A stretch of 64,000 bases of DNA from Demequina sp. NBRC 110053 (GTDB lineage Bacteria; Actinomycetota; Actinomycetes; Actinomycetales; Demequinaceae), in contig NZ_BBRJ01000002.1 of assembly GCF_002090095.1 (NCBI RefSeq), forward strand, positions 981,265 to 1,045,264, read 5' to 3'. The stretch's first letter is position 1; the number at the start of each line of letters is the position of its first letter. The notes beneath the pieces are model-generated. The model did not search any database. It had not been told where the DNA came from and worked only from the letters and a program-made list of their open reading frames with translations. Made by a program: the position numbers and the translations under genes. Positions 28,902 to 36,952 of this stretch are shown one piece after another.

Positions 28902-29483
28902 TCAGTGCAGCGAGCCGTCGGGCTCGCCGCGGCGGTGAGCCGTGAACGTCACCCGCAACCCCGCCCGCGTGGGTGCGCAGCAGAACAGCCCAGCCCGCGC
29001 ATCGGCCCCAGGCACCAGGGGCGCCACGCGCACCAGCCGCCACGGCTCGTCCTCGACGCGAGCGCGAACGGTGACCGCATCACCCGAGCGGGAGGCGCGC
29101 ACGGTCACCTCGCGATCGCGCCATTCGGGCACGGGCGCGACGGACCAGTCGGACGCCCCGCGGGTGACGACGGCGCCCACCTGCGGCAGCCCGTCGGAGA
29201 CCTCGACGCCCGCCTTGATCCACGTCTCCTCGTCCACGCGGATCATCACCCCGGCCTGGTCGAACTGCTGGTCGAAGTCGAGAAGGAAGCTCACCTCCAC
29301 CGCCTCCGCCGATCCGAGTGGCGCGAGCAGGGCGTGCGCATCGTCGTGCACGAACCCGTAGGACGTGGTGCGCCACGCGTCCGACTCCTCACGCGCCTCC
29401 ACCACCAGGCGCGAGTCATCCATCCGCGCGGACACCGGGGGCGTCGTCCATGCGCCGTCGTCGAGCAGCGTGCTCAGATCCAT
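28902..29483 (-). CDS. DUF1349 (concanavalin-like beta-sandwich) protein
   Basis: The 193-residue protein starts at ATG 29483 after TAGCCT and six bases, a leaderless arrangement. It matches the DUF1349 family, with FLLDFDQQFDQAGVMIRVDEETWIKAGVE followed by VGAVVTRGASDWSV and a final GLFCCAPTRAGLRVTF strand. These proteins have a concanavalin-type lectin/glucanase fold without known activity. It is convergent with the quinone reductase gene. Confidence 0.85.
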   Translation of the reverse strand: MDLSTLLDDGAWTTPPVSARMDDSRLVVEAREESDAWRTTSYGFVHDDAHALLAPLGSAEAVEVSFLLDFDQQFDQAGVMIRVDEETWIKAGVEVSDGLPQVGAVVTRGASDWSVAPVPEWRDREVTVRASRSGDAVTVRARVEDEPWRLVRVAPLVPGADARAGLFCCAPTRAGLRVTFTAHRRGEPDGSLH

Positions 29484-29525
29484 GCGCCCAGGCTACGGCG
29501 CGCGTCGCACCGCGTCCGCCCCTAG

Positions 29526-29550
29526 TGTCGAATCCGTGGCGCCCCGTTCG
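29526..29550 (+). promoter_or_regulatory. Candidate ECF42-type promoter upstream of the DGPF operon
   Basis: TGTCGAA at 29526-29532 matches, as I recall it, the -35 element reported for ECF42 sigma factors in Streptomyces. A CGTTC at 29545-29549 is near the -10 position. The ECF42 gene is third in this operon, so autoregulation is expected. GAGGA precedes ATG 29596. Confidence 0.45.
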
Positions 29551-29595
29551 TGGAGAGGGTGAGAGCGGGGACGGCCCGCTTCGAGAGAGGACATC

Positions 29596-29946
29596 ATGAC
29601 CGAGTACCTGTTCAGCGTTCACCACGACTACTCCAAGCCGCTGTTCGACAGCGACGCGGATGTCCAGAAGATGTTCCGGGACACCGCCGCGTTCAACGAG
29701 CGGGCGCAGGAGGCCGGGATCTACGTGTTCGCCGGCGGCCTCGAGGAGCCGAGCACCGCCACCACCGTCCACGTCCGCGAGGGCGAGACGCTCACCACGG
29801 ATGGCCCCTTCGCGGAGGCCCGCGAGCGCATCGGCGGCTTCTGGGTGCTGAATCTGCCCGACCTCGACACCGCGCTGGAGTGGGCGGCGCAGGCGTCGGC
29901 GGCCTGCCAGGGCCCGGTCGAGGTGCGCCCGTTCCAGGGGGAGTGA
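29596..29946 (+). CDS. DGPF/YCII-family protein 1
   Basis: The 116-residue ferredoxin-like-fold protein has the DGPF motif in LTTDGPFAEARERIGGFWVL. It belongs to the YCII-related group that is strongly linked to ECF42 sigma factors in actinobacteria. Biochemical activity is not established. It opens a three-gene operon, followed with overlap by a second DGPF protein and then the sigma factor. A Shine-Dalgarno GAGGA is well placed. Confidence 0.88.
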   Translation: MTEYLFSVHHDYSKPLFDSDADVQKMFRDTAAFNERAQEAGIYVFAGGLEEPSTATTVHVREGETLTTDGPFAEARERIGGFWVLNLPDLDTALEWAAQASAACQGPVEVRPFQGE

Positions 29947-30287
29947 CCGTGCCGCGCTACATGCTCAGCGTCCACGACACCATCGACGCGCCGGCGCCCA
30001 GCGACGAGCGCATGGCGGAGTTCGCCCGGCGCGTGGGCGCGCTCGACGCGGACCTGCGCGACGCGGGCGCGTGGGTGTTCGGCCTTGGGCTCGCTCCGGC
30101 GGGCCAGGCGAGGGTGGTCACGGCCGATGCGCTGGTCACCGACGGGCCCTACCTCGAGACACGGGAGCACATCGCGGGGGTGTGGGTGATCGACGTCGCG
30201 GACGACGACGCCGCGCACAGCTGGGCCGCGCGGGTGGCCGATGCGACGGGCGCGCCGGTCGAGGTCCGACCGACAGCGGGGCCGTAG
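29943..30287 (+). CDS. DGPF/YCII-family protein 2
   Basis: The 114-residue protein starts at GTG 29943, overlapping the previous stop; GTG 29949 is an alternative. It carries VTDGPYLETREHIAGVWVI, the DGPF motif with Phe replaced by Tyr. It is a paralogue of the preceding gene with the same fold, and the two may form a heterodimer. Its stop abuts the sigma-factor start directly. Confidence 0.85.
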   Translation: MTVPRYMLSVHDTIDAPAPSDERMAEFARRVGALDADLRDAGAWVFGLGLAPAGQARVVTADALVTDGPYLETREHIAGVWVIDVADDDAAHSWAARVADATGAPVEVRPTAGP

Positions 30288-31544
30288 GTGGCGGTCGACG
30301 CGGCGCCGGACGCGCCGGGGGGCGCGCACGCGCACGTCGCCCGGGTGTTCCGGGAGGAGTCGGGCAAGGCCGTCGCCACGCTGGTGCGCATGCTCGGCGA
30401 CATCGACGCGGCGCAGGAGGCGGTGCAGGACGCGTTCGTGCGCGCGCTCGAGGCGTGGCCCCGCGACGGCGTGCCGCCCAACCCGGCGGCCTGGATCATC
30501 ACCACCGCCCGCAACCGCGCCATCGACGTGGTTCGCCGCGAGGCGACGAGGGAGTCGCGCTATCGCGGCCGCGCCGTCATCGAGGGGGACGACGGCACCC
30601 AGGCCGATCCCGCATCGGCCGTCGCGGAGGCGATCGACCAGCCGGTCGCCGACGACCAGCTCCGTCTGATCTTCACCTGCTGCCACCCGGCGCTGGGGAT
30701 GGAGGCGCGAGTGGCGCTCACACTGCGCCTCATCGCGGGCCTCGAGACTCGGGACATCGCGCGGGCCTTCCTGGTCCCTGAGACCACGATGGCGCAGCGC
30801 CTCACGCGCGCCAAGCGCAAGATCGCGGCGGCGAACATCCCCTACCGGGTTCCGTCGCGCGAGGAGCTCCCGGCCCGCCTCGACAGCGCGCTCGCCGTCC
30901 TCTATCTGGTGTTCAACGAGGGGTACGCGGGGACCACGGACGCGACGCGGCCCGATCTCGCACGCGAGGCGATCCGCTTGACGCGCACCGTGCATGCGCT
31001 GCTGCCCGAGCCCGAGACCGCTGGCCTGCTCGCGCTGATGCTGCTCACCGAGGCGCGCCGACCGGCACGCTTCGATGCTGACGGCGCCGTGGTGCTCCTC
31101 GCCGACCAGGACCGCACGCTGTGGGACGGCGCACTCATCGCCGAGGGCCAGGCGCTCATGCTCGACTGCGTGCGGCGCGGGCGGCCGGGCCCATACCAGG
31201 TCCAGGCGGCGATCGCGGCGGTGCACGGCGACGCCGCACGGTTCGAGGACACCGACTGGCCGCAGATCCTCGCTCTGTACGACCAGCTGTTCGCCCTCAC
31301 CCCCACCGCCGTCGTCGAGCTGAACCGCGCGGTGGCGCTCGCGGAGGTGCGCGGGCCAGAGGCCGCGCTGGCGCTGGTCGACGGGTTGCCGCTCGAGCGC
31401 TATCACCTGTGGCACGCGACGAGGGCGACGCTGCTCGACCGGCTGGGACGGACGGCCGATGCGCGGGCCGCCTTCGCGACGGCCGCTGAGCTGACGGAGA
31501 ACCCGGCTGAGCGCGAGTTCCTGAAGGGCAGGGCCGGGCACTGA
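30288..31544 (+). CDS. ECF42-type RNA polymerase sigma factor with C-terminal TPR-like domain
   Basis: The 418-residue protein starts at GTG 30288 immediately after the previous stop. Sigma region 2 (EAVQDAFVRALEAWPRDG, and NPAAWIITTARNRAIDVVRR) and region 4 (TRDIARAFLVPETTMAQRLTRAKRKI) are clear. About 240 further residues follow: a DUF6596 segment beginning SALAVLYLVFNEGYAGT and TPR-like helices. This is the ECF42 architecture, in which the C-terminal domain replaces an anti-sigma factor in regulating activity. Linkage to two DGPF proteins confirms the group. It probably transcribes its own operon. Confidence 0.92.
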   Translation: MAVDAAPDAPGGAHAHVARVFREESGKAVATLVRMLGDIDAAQEAVQDAFVRALEAWPRDGVPPNPAAWIITTARNRAIDVVRREATRESRYRGRAVIEGDDGTQADPASAVAEAIDQPVADDQLRLIFTCCHPALGMEARVALTLRLIAGLETRDIARAFLVPETTMAQRLTRAKRKIAAANIPYRVPSREELPARLDSALAVLYLVFNEGYAGTTDATRPDLAREAIRLTRTVHALLPEPETAGLLALMLLTEARRPARFDADGAVVLLADQDRTLWDGALIAEGQALMLDCVRRGRPGPYQVQAAIAAVHGDAARFEDTDWPQILALYDQLFALTPTAVVELNRAVALAEVRGPEAALALVDGLPLERYHLWHATRATLLDRLGRTADARAAFATAAELTENPAEREFLKGRAGH

Positions 31545-31556
31545 CGCCCGCTCGGT

Positions 31557-31574
31557 CGCCCGCGGTGACGGGCG
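31557..31574 (+). terminator. Possible terminator between convergent genes
   Basis: CGCCCG (31557-31562) and CGGGCG (31569-31574) pair around CGGTGA, 13 bases after the sigma-factor stop and before the convergent gene ending at 31617. The stem is short and lacks a T run. Confidence 0.35.
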
Positions 31575-31616
31575 CTCGAGCGGTCGCGTCAGCGTCGTCT
31601 CGTTAGCGGGCTCGTG

Positions 31617-31895
31617 TCAGCCCTGGCCCTCCCAGCCGGAGTGGTTCATGCCCTGGCTGCGCTGCTGCTTGTGGATCTGCGAGTCCGGCGGCTGCTTGGC
31701 GTCCGGGTTCTGGTTGCCGCCCTTGGCGACGCGCCCCTCGGCGGACACGGGCTCCTTCGGAGGCGACTGCAGGTTGGGACCTCCAGCGCTGTCGGGTCGG
31801 TGGCTGTCCGCATTGTCGAGCGCGATGGGCTTGTCCTGGTCGGTGACGGCGTCGTCGTCGCGCGGCTTGTCGTCGTGGTGCGCGTGATCGGTCAT
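31617..31895 (-). CDS. Small hydrophilic, probably disordered protein
   Basis: The 92-residue product has no hydrophobic segment and is dominated by His, Asp, Lys, Gln, Pro and Ser (HAHHDDKPRDDD, NQNPDAKQPPDSQIHKQQRS). ATG 31895 is preferred over ATG 31901 because GGGAG then lies seven bases upstream. I recognise no domain. The composition is like hydrophilin or stress-type small proteins, but this is only a compositional resemblance. Confidence 0.6.
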   Translation of the reverse strand: MTDHAHHDDKPRDDDAVTDQDKPIALDNADSHRPDSAGGPNLQSPPKEPVSAEGRVAKGGNQNPDAKQPPDSQIHKQQRSQGMNHSGWEGQG

Positions 31896-31986
31896 GATCA
31901 TGCTCCCTTCATCGGTTGCCGTACTCGCGACAACGCTCCGACCGGGCAGATCCATCCATCCGGTACGCGGTGCTAGCGTCGCGACC

Positions 31987-32958
31987 ATGAGCGAGGCCAG
32001 CGCGGGCGCGGACGCAGTGGCGACCGTGATGCCCCGCGGCGGCGCGCCGCTGGACACCGGCCCGCCCGCGGCGCACCCCGCGATCTCGGAGACGACCGCT
32101 CGGGCCCTGCTCGACTCGCAGCTGCCGCAGTTCGCGGACCAGGAGCTGGGCGAGCGGTTCGATGGTTGGGACATGGCGATGTTCCGGTTGGGAGGCGCGC
32201 TCGGGGTGCGGCTGCCCCGCGTGGAGTCCGCCGTCGACTCCCTCGAGCGCGAGGTGCGCTGCACGACGGAGCTCGCCCATGACTGGACCTTCGCCTATCC
32301 GCACGTGATCGCCCGCGGAGAGCCCGGCGAGGGCTATCCGTGGCCGTGGGCCGTGGTGACCTGGGTTCCAGGCGACACGGCCGATGCCCACCCGCTGGGC
32401 GCATCGGCCGGGCAGCACGTGGGCCGCGCGATCGCGCAGATCCACGCCCCCGCGCCGGGGGATGCGTGGCACAACCCCGAGCAGTCCTTGCCGTTCGCCG
32501 GGCGCACCGCGGAGACGATGTGGGCGCTCGGTCGCGTCGAGGCCGGGGGTGGCCACGAGGGGCGCCTGCTCGACGCGCCGGCAGCTCGGGCGATGTGGGA
32601 TGCGGGTCTGGCGGCGCACGAGCCCGCGGAGCAGGTGTGGTCCCACGCCGACCTCCACGGATCCAACCTGCTGAGCGACCGCGGGGAGTTCGCCGGCATC
32701 ATCGACTGGGGCAAGATGGCCGCGTGCGACCGCGCGGTGGATCTGGCCTTCCTGTACACCGCGATGCCCCAGGCCGGCGTGCTTCAGGCCATCGAGGCCT
32801 ACCGCGAGGCCACCGGTGTCATCGACCCTGGGCTCGAGGCTCGTGTGGACGCGATCGCACTGCAGAAGTGCCTGCTGTGGGCGAACCTCGGCCGGCCCCT
32901 GAACGTCGCCATGGCGTGGAGGGGACTCGCGGCGCTGGGCGTCACCGTCGCCGCGTGA
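31987..32958 (+). CDS. Aminoglycoside phosphotransferase-family (APH) kinase
   Basis: The 323-residue protein has the APH fold. The catalytic loop HADLHGSNLL contains the base Asp and metal-binding Asn, and FAGIIDWGK contains the Mg-binding Asp. The N-terminal lobe has a rather short nucleotide-binding region around ALGVRLPRVESAVDSLEREV. Members phosphorylate small-molecule hydroxyls and include many that are not resistance enzymes. I cannot name a substrate. ATG 31987 lies seven bases after TAGCGT, a leaderless-type start. Confidence 0.88.
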   Translation: MSEASAGADAVATVMPRGGAPLDTGPPAAHPAISETTARALLDSQLPQFADQELGERFDGWDMAMFRLGGALGVRLPRVESAVDSLEREVRCTTELAHDWTFAYPHVIARGEPGEGYPWPWAVVTWVPGDTADAHPLGASAGQHVGRAIAQIHAPAPGDAWHNPEQSLPFAGRTAETMWALGRVEAGGGHEGRLLDAPAARAMWDAGLAAHEPAEQVWSHADLHGSNLLSDRGEFAGIIDWGKMAACDRAVDLAFLYTAMPQAGVLQAIEAYREATGVIDPGLEARVDAIALQKCLLWANLGRPLNVAMAWRGLAALGVTVAA

Positions 32959-33019
32959 CAGGGGGAGCCGGGAGCGCCGTGCCACGATGGTGAGGGTCCC
33001 GCCTCGGAAGGAGCCCTCC

Positions 33020-33379
33020 ATGCCCGACCGCCGCTTCCCCCGCTCCGTCTACGCGACCGGGGACGAGCCCGACCCACGGTTCTCGATGGCGAACGAGCGC
33101 ACCTTCCTGGCGTGGGTGCGCACCTCGCTCGCGCTGATCGCCGCTGGCGTGGCCGTGGAGGCGCTCGACCTCCCCGTCCAGCCGGGGCTGCGAGCGGCGG
33201 CCGCGACGGTGTTCGGGGTGCTGGGCCTCATCGCGGCGGCGCAAGCGTGGCTGGGGTGGATGCGGGCCGAGCGTGCCATGCGGCTCGCCGCGCCCATGCC
33301 GGGACCGGGGCTGGGCGTGGTGATCGTCGCCGGAGTGTTCACCGCGGCGGGACTGCTGCTGATCGGGTGGATCCTGTGA
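33020..33379 (+). CDS. DUF202 (YidH-like) membrane protein 1
   Basis: The 119-residue protein starts at ATG 33020 with GAAGGAG upstream. It has three membrane helices and the DUF202 signature FSMANERTFLAWVRTSLALIAAGVAVEAL. It is followed by a second DUF202 gene; such pairs are common and probably form a hetero-oligomer. Function is unknown. Confidence 0.88.
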   Translation: MPDRRFPRSVYATGDEPDPRFSMANERTFLAWVRTSLALIAAGVAVEALDLPVQPGLRAAAATVFGVLGLIAAAQAWLGWMRAERAMRLAAPMPGPGLGVVIVAGVFTAAGLLLIGWIL

Positions 33380-33392
33380 GCGCGTGGCAGGG

Positions 33393-33728
33393 ATGAACGC
33401 CGTGCGCTTCGATCATGGGCTGCAGCCCGAGCGCACCTTGCTGTCGTGGCGTCGCACCGCGCTCGCGATCGCCGCCGGCGGCGCTGCGGGCGCGCGCGTG
33501 TTCGCCGACTCGCTCGGGCCCGTGTCATGGGTGGTCGGTCTCGCCGTCGTGGCCGTTGCCCTCGGCGCGTACGTGGCTGCGAATCGTGCCTACCGCCGTG
33601 CCGTCGCGAGCCTCGTGCACGGCTCGGGCCTCGCGCCGTCGCCGGGCGTTCCTGTCGCGGCGCTGGCCATCGCGTGCGGTCTGCTGGGGCTCGCGGGACT
33701 GGGATACGTGGTCATCGACGCCTGGTGA
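33393..33728 (+). CDS. DUF202 membrane protein 2
   Basis: The 111-residue protein has three helices and a DUF202 start, LQPERTLLSWRRTALAIAAGG. I chose ATG 33393; GTG 33384 in the same frame is possible. It lies 13 bases after the first DUF202 gene, so the two are co-transcribed. A copy of the recurring GCCGATGCGCG oligomer follows the stop at 33743-33757. Confidence 0.85.
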   Translation: MNAVRFDHGLQPERTLLSWRRTALAIAAGGAAGARVFADSLGPVSWVVGLAVVAVALGAYVAANRAYRRAVASLVHGSGLAPSPGVPVAALAIACGLLGLAGLGYVVIDAW

Positions 33729-33854
33729 GGCGCGACAGCGCAGCGCCGATGCGCGAGGGGCTTGGTGCAGTCGAGTACCTTGCGTGGGGACGAGGCACGC
33801 CCGGAACAGCGAGAGCACCATGACCGTTGGGCAGGAGACCCCCAGGAGGATGTG

Positions 33855-34331
33855 ATGGACGCTGGCCGACGGCCGAGCCCGGCGCGCACGGCGCTGCTGT
33901 GGCTCGCGCTGGTCGCGACCGTCGCCGTCATCGCCTGGCTGACGGTCGTGCCGGAGCTGCGCGCAGGCGGGACCGGCAGCACGGGCGGCGTCAACCTCGT
34001 GCCGGGCACGGAGATCGATCGCGGGCTGCACTCGGGAGCAGGTGGTCCGCGACTCAACCTCGTGGGCAACGTGATCATGTTCGTGCCTCTGGGAGCGCTG
34101 GTCGCGCTGCTCGTCCGCGCTGGCTTCTTCACCCGCGTGCTGGTCGCCACCGTCATCGGCGCGCTGCTCTCGGTGGGCATCGAGGCGACGCAGTACGCGG
34201 TAGGCCGCGTCGCCGACGTCGACGACGTGATCCTCAACGCAGCCGGAGCGTTCGCGGGCGGCGTCGTCGCGGCCTCGCTCGCCGCAGCGAGCTCCCGGAG
34301 TCGCTCCAGGCCGACGGTGGACGGCGCGTAG
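33855..34331 (+). CDS. VanZ-like membrane protein
   Basis: The 158-residue protein starts at ATG 33855, six bases after AGGAGG-type sequence. It has four hydrophobic helices and VanZ signatures: NLVGNVIMFVPLGALVALL and VGIEATQYAVGRVADVDDVILNAAGAFAGG, split over two conserved blocks. VanZ proteins are small membrane proteins of unclear function; some raise teicoplanin tolerance. No vancomycin-type operon is nearby. tRNA-Lys begins 14 bases after the stop. Confidence 0.9.
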   Translation: MDAGRRPSPARTALLWLALVATVAVIAWLTVVPELRAGGTGSTGGVNLVPGTEIDRGLHSGAGGPRLNLVGNVIMFVPLGALVALLVRAGFFTRVLVATVIGALLSVGIEATQYAVGRVADVDDVILNAAGAFAGGVVAASLAAASSRSRSRPTVDGA

Positions 34332-34345
34332 GATTCTTCGCGCAA

Positions 34346-34418
34346 GGGCCTCTAGCTCAGTTGGTAGAGCAGCGGACTTTTAATCCGTAGGTCGTGGGTT
34401 CGAGCCCCACGGGGCCCA
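34346..34418 (+). tRNA. tRNA-Lys (anticodon UUU)
   Basis: The 73-base cloverleaf is complete. The acceptor stem GGGCCTC pairs with GGGGCCC, with A as discriminator. The D arm contains AGCTCAGTTGGTAGAGC, the anticodon stem GCGGA/TCCGT encloses CTTTTAA with TTT at positions 34-36, and the T arm is GTGGGTTCGAGCCCCAC. The CCA end is not fully encoded. No repeat of its 3' end that would mark an integrated element was seen nearby. Confidence 0.96.
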
Positions 34419-34456
34419 CCCTTGACCGGCGCTCTCCAGCCCGCGACACTTCGGTC

Positions 34457-34864
34457 ATGCCCATTCACGCGGACATCGCGCGGTACAACGACGCACTCGA
34501 GCCTCCGTTCCGGTCCGTCGCTGACCTGCTCGCCACCGAGATCGATGCCGCGCTGCCCGACGCCGAGAGCAAGATCTGGCACGCCCACCCCGTGTGGTTC
34601 CTCGAGGGCAATCCGATCGTCGGCTACAGCAAGCTCAAAGGCCCCGTGCGCCTGCTGTTCTGGAGCGGACAGTCCTTCGACCTCCCCGGCCTCGCGCCGG
34701 GGGGCACGTTCAAGGCAGCGGAGGCGCGGTACTCGAGCGTCGACGAGGTGGACGTCAAGCAGCTCGCGCTCTGGCTCGCGGCATCACGCGAGATCCAGTG
34801 GGACTACCAGCACATCCGGACTCATCGTGGCCTGGTACCACGCAAGGGGCTGTCGCAGCCGTGA
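34457..34864 (+). CDS. DUF1801 protein 1
   Basis: The 135-residue soluble protein has the DUF1801 layout: a helix containing LLATEIDAALPDAESKIWHA, then strands PVWFLEGNPIVGYSKLKGPVRLLFW. Function of the family is unknown; its fold resembles small YdhG-type proteins. The stop overlaps the start of a second, diverged DUF1801 gene. Confidence 0.82.
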   Translation: MPIHADIARYNDALEPPFRSVADLLATEIDAALPDAESKIWHAHPVWFLEGNPIVGYSKLKGPVRLLFWSGQSFDLPGLAPGGTFKAAEARYSSVDEVDVKQLALWLAASREIQWDYQHIRTHRGLVPRKGLSQP

Positions 34865-35220
34865 CCGGCGACTTGGCTTCTCACGACGACTGCATCGCCG
34901 CAGCGCCCGAACGCTTCCAAGCCGCACTGCGCGATCTGCGTGAGCGCATCGCGGCCGCGCTTCCCGACGCCGAGGAAACCGTCGCATACGGCATGCCGGG
35001 CTACCGCATCGGCGAGAAGACAGTCGTCGGCTATGCCGCATTCGCGAAGAGCTGCGGCGTGTACCTGCCCGCGGATGCGATCGCACAGTGCGAGCGCGAG
35101 CTGGCAGATGCCAACCTCGCCTTCTCGAAGACGGGCGTGAAGTTCACGCCTTCCCGGCCGATTCCTGATGACCTGCTGGCACGTCTGCTGGAAGCAACTC
35201 GGGCGACGCTCGTGGCCTAA
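34861..35220 (+). CDS. DUF1801 protein 2 (YdhG-like)
   Basis: The 119-residue protein starts at GTG 34861, overlapping the previous stop. It contains LRERIAAALPDAEETVAYGMPGYRI and VVGYAAFAKSCGVYLPADAI, and ends with GVKFTPSRPIPDDLLARLL, all standard for DUF1801/YdhG. Two different DUF1801 paralogues in one operon suggest a heteromeric unit or a recent duplication with divergence. Confidence 0.85.
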   Translation: MTGDLASHDDCIAAAPERFQAALRDLRERIAAALPDAEETVAYGMPGYRIGEKTVVGYAAFAKSCGVYLPADAIAQCERELADANLAFSKTGVKFTPSRPIPDDLLARLLEATRATLVA

Positions 35221-35317
35221 TGCCGTTGGGCGGCGGGGGGCGCGCTCTAGGCTGGGCGCGAGCGCCTGGCGTCCACCGCACGGCGTCTCTCGGCACTGCA
35301 GCCAGGGGGAGGCAACC

Positions 35318-35656
35318 ATGCATGAGACCCGATCGCTCGTCGGCTCGGCGGATGCGCTCGCGCGGCATCTCGACGCGGCCATCACCCGCGGGTCGGTCTC
35401 CGCTTCGATCTAGCATGCAGGCGAGCTGCGCCTGGGCGACGCGCGCATGATCGTGCGCGCCTACGAGCGCTACAGCATGACGGGCAGCAACCGAGTGTCG
35501 CTGTCCGTCAGCATCCTCGCGGTCGGAGACCGCATGGAGGTCTCGCTGACCACCTCCGGTGGCAGTGAGGCGGTGTTCTTCAAGCTCAACATCTTTGGCG
35601 AGCAGGCGTTCATGGACAGGGCCATCGAGGCGCTCGACGCGTTCGACGCGGGGTGA
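35318..35656 (+). pseudogene. DUF6054-like gene interrupted by an in-frame TAG
   Basis: ATG 35318 follows AGGGGGAGG and opens a frame MHETRSLVGSADALARHLDA. That frame hits TAG at 35411-35413 after 31 codons and then continues in the same frame (HAGELRLGDARMIVRAYERY, SMTGSNRVSLSVSILAVGD, GGSEAVFFKLNIFGEQAF) to the stop at 35654-35656. The whole reads as one ~112-residue protein of the DUF6054 type. A single base explains the break. ATG 35447 could restart the last 69 residues, but no ribosome site supports it. Confidence 0.65.
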
Positions 35657-35702
35657 CGGTCACCCTTGCGCGCCGCGCTCATGCCCCACGACAATGCGAG
35701 CC

Positions 35703-35831
35703 ATGGAAACCCTGCTGGCGGTCGTGCTCTCCGTCGTGCTCGGCGCTGTGTTCCTGTACGTGCTCTATCACCTGGTCCGCGCGGCGGTGCGCGACGGCAT
35801 GAGGGACGCCCGCAAGGACGGAGAGTCCTGA
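35703..35831 (+). CDS. Small single-span membrane protein
   Basis: The 42-residue protein METLLAVVLSVVLGAVFLYV followed by LYHLVRAAVRDGMRDARKDGES has one membrane helix and a basic, amphipathic tail. Similar tiny proteins with a terminal RxxxRDARKDG tail are found in other actinobacteria, to my recollection. The ATG lies just after a weak -10-like CAATGC. Function unknown. Confidence 0.55.
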   Translation: METLLAVVLSVVLGAVFLYVLYHLVRAAVRDGMRDARKDGES

Positions 35832-35873
35832 CCGCACTCGCATCCGTCTCCGCGACGTGAGGCTCCGCCGCCG

Positions 35874-36818
35874 TCACGCATCCGCGAACGTGAGGTTCAC
35901 GAGTTCCTGCGAGACCTCCCACACCCGCCCGGCATCAGCTTCGCTGCGCAACGGCTTGTACAGCGACTGCCTGCCGGGCGCACCGCCCACCCGACCAAGC
36001 CCGGTGGGTCCGTAGAGCTCGCCGCCGCGCGCATCGGCCGATGCGGCTGCCAGCAGTGCGGGAAGACCGGCGCTGCGAGCCGTGCCGACGAGGATGCCGC
36101 GCCGCGCCATCGCGCCGATGAGCCGGCGCCCTCCGGTCTCGGTGGAGCGTCCCAGCTCGGAGCGAGCGGAGAGCAGACTCGTGGGCGCAACCCCCGGGTG
36201 CGACAGGTTGCTGGTGATGCCCCAGCCAGCGGCGGCGCTGCGACGGTCAAGTTCGAGCGCGAACAGGCCCAGCGCGATCTTGGACTGACGATACGCGCGC
36301 ATGCCGTCGTAGGAGCGCTCCCCGTTCAGGTCGTCCCAGTTGATGGTGCCGCGGGAAGCGGCGATGCTCACCTGCGAGGTCACGCGGGCCCGGCCCGCGC
36401 GCAGCAGCGGCAGCAGGTGAGCGACCAGCGCCACGTGACCCAGATGGTTGGTGCCCCACTGCAGCTCGAACCCGTCCGCGGTGGTCTGGCGCTCCGGCGG
36501 CGTCATCACGCCAGCGTTGTTGATCAGAAGGTGGACCGGCTCGCCCTCGGAGCGCAGCTGCTCCCCCAGGGCGGCCACAGAGTCCAGCGAGGAGAGCTCG
36601 AGGTCGCGCAACGACACGACCGCATCCGGGGCCTCGTCGAGGATGTGCGCCATCGCAGCCTGGCCCTTGACACGATTGCGGACGGGCAGGACGAGCTCTG
36701 CGCCGGCGGCAGCGAGACGGGCCGCGATGCCGAGACCGATCCCGTCGCTCGCTCCCGTGACGATCGCTCGCTTCCCGGCGAGGTCGGGGATCTCGATGTC
36801 GAGAGGGGTGCGGGCCAT
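35874..36818 (-). CDS. Short-chain dehydrogenase/reductase
   Basis: The 314-residue enzyme has the SDR cofactor motif TGASDGIG (21-28), NNAG (100-103), catalytic Ser151 and Tyr176-x3-Lys180 (YRQSK). [14 protein letters not shown] near 71 is typical of the retinol dehydrogenase/WWOX-like subgroup, and Arg47/Arg49 after strand two suggest NADP preference. Substrate is unknown. It is transcribed divergently from an MmyB-type regulator, a pairing that recurs in actinobacteria, so it is likely that regulator's target. Confidence 0.92.
   Translation of the reverse strand: MARTPLDIEIPDLAGKRAIVTGASDGIGLGIAARLAAAGAELVLPVRNRVKGQAAMAHILDEAPDAVVSLRDLELSSLDSVAALGEQLRSEGEPVHLLINNAGVMTPPERQTTADGFELQWGTNHLGHVALVAHLLPLLRAGRARVTSQVSIAASRGTINWDDLNGERSYDGMRAYRQSKIALGLFALELDRRSAAAGWGITSNLSHPGVAPTSLLSARSELGRSTETGGRRLIGAMARRGILVGTARSAGLPALLAAASADARGGELYGPTGLGRVGGAPGRQSLYKPLRSEADAGRVWEVSQELVNLTFADA
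36028..36046. repeat. Example of the recurring CGCATCGGC oligomer (two overlapping inverted copies)
   Basis: CGCGCATCGGCCGATGCGG contains the oligomer in both orientations. About 36 exact copies of CGCATCGGC or its complement occur in the window. Other fully extended CGCGCATCGGCSC copies are at 15176, 24144, 27746, 28996, 31454, 38246, 39621, 39936, 49601, 50689, 54677 and 62969. Confidence 0.7.
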
Positions 36819-36847
36819 GGTGGTGCTCCTTCGTGGTGGTGTCGTGA

Positions 36848-36868
36848 GCGTTCAGCGTTCAGCGTGCA
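36848..36868 (-). promoter_or_regulatory. Three tandem heptamers upstream of the SDR gene
   Basis: GCGTTCA, GCGTTCA and GCGTGCA follow one another without a gap, 30-50 bases upstream of the SDR start and about 85 bases from the divergent regulator start. Head-to-tail repeats in a shared promoter region are a natural binding site for the adjacent MmyB-type protein. Confidence 0.5.
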
Positions 36869-36952
36869 GCCGCTCGCCGCGCTCAGCCAGGGTCGAGCTG
36901 ACCGTGGATACGTCGGCCCTCGGCGAGTAGAAAGATCCTGAGAGGAGCGCGC

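Noticed and set aside
34346..35220. tRNA-Lys as an integration site for a mobile element
   Set aside because: No integrase, excisionase or repeat of the tRNA 3' end was found, and the downstream genes have normal composition.
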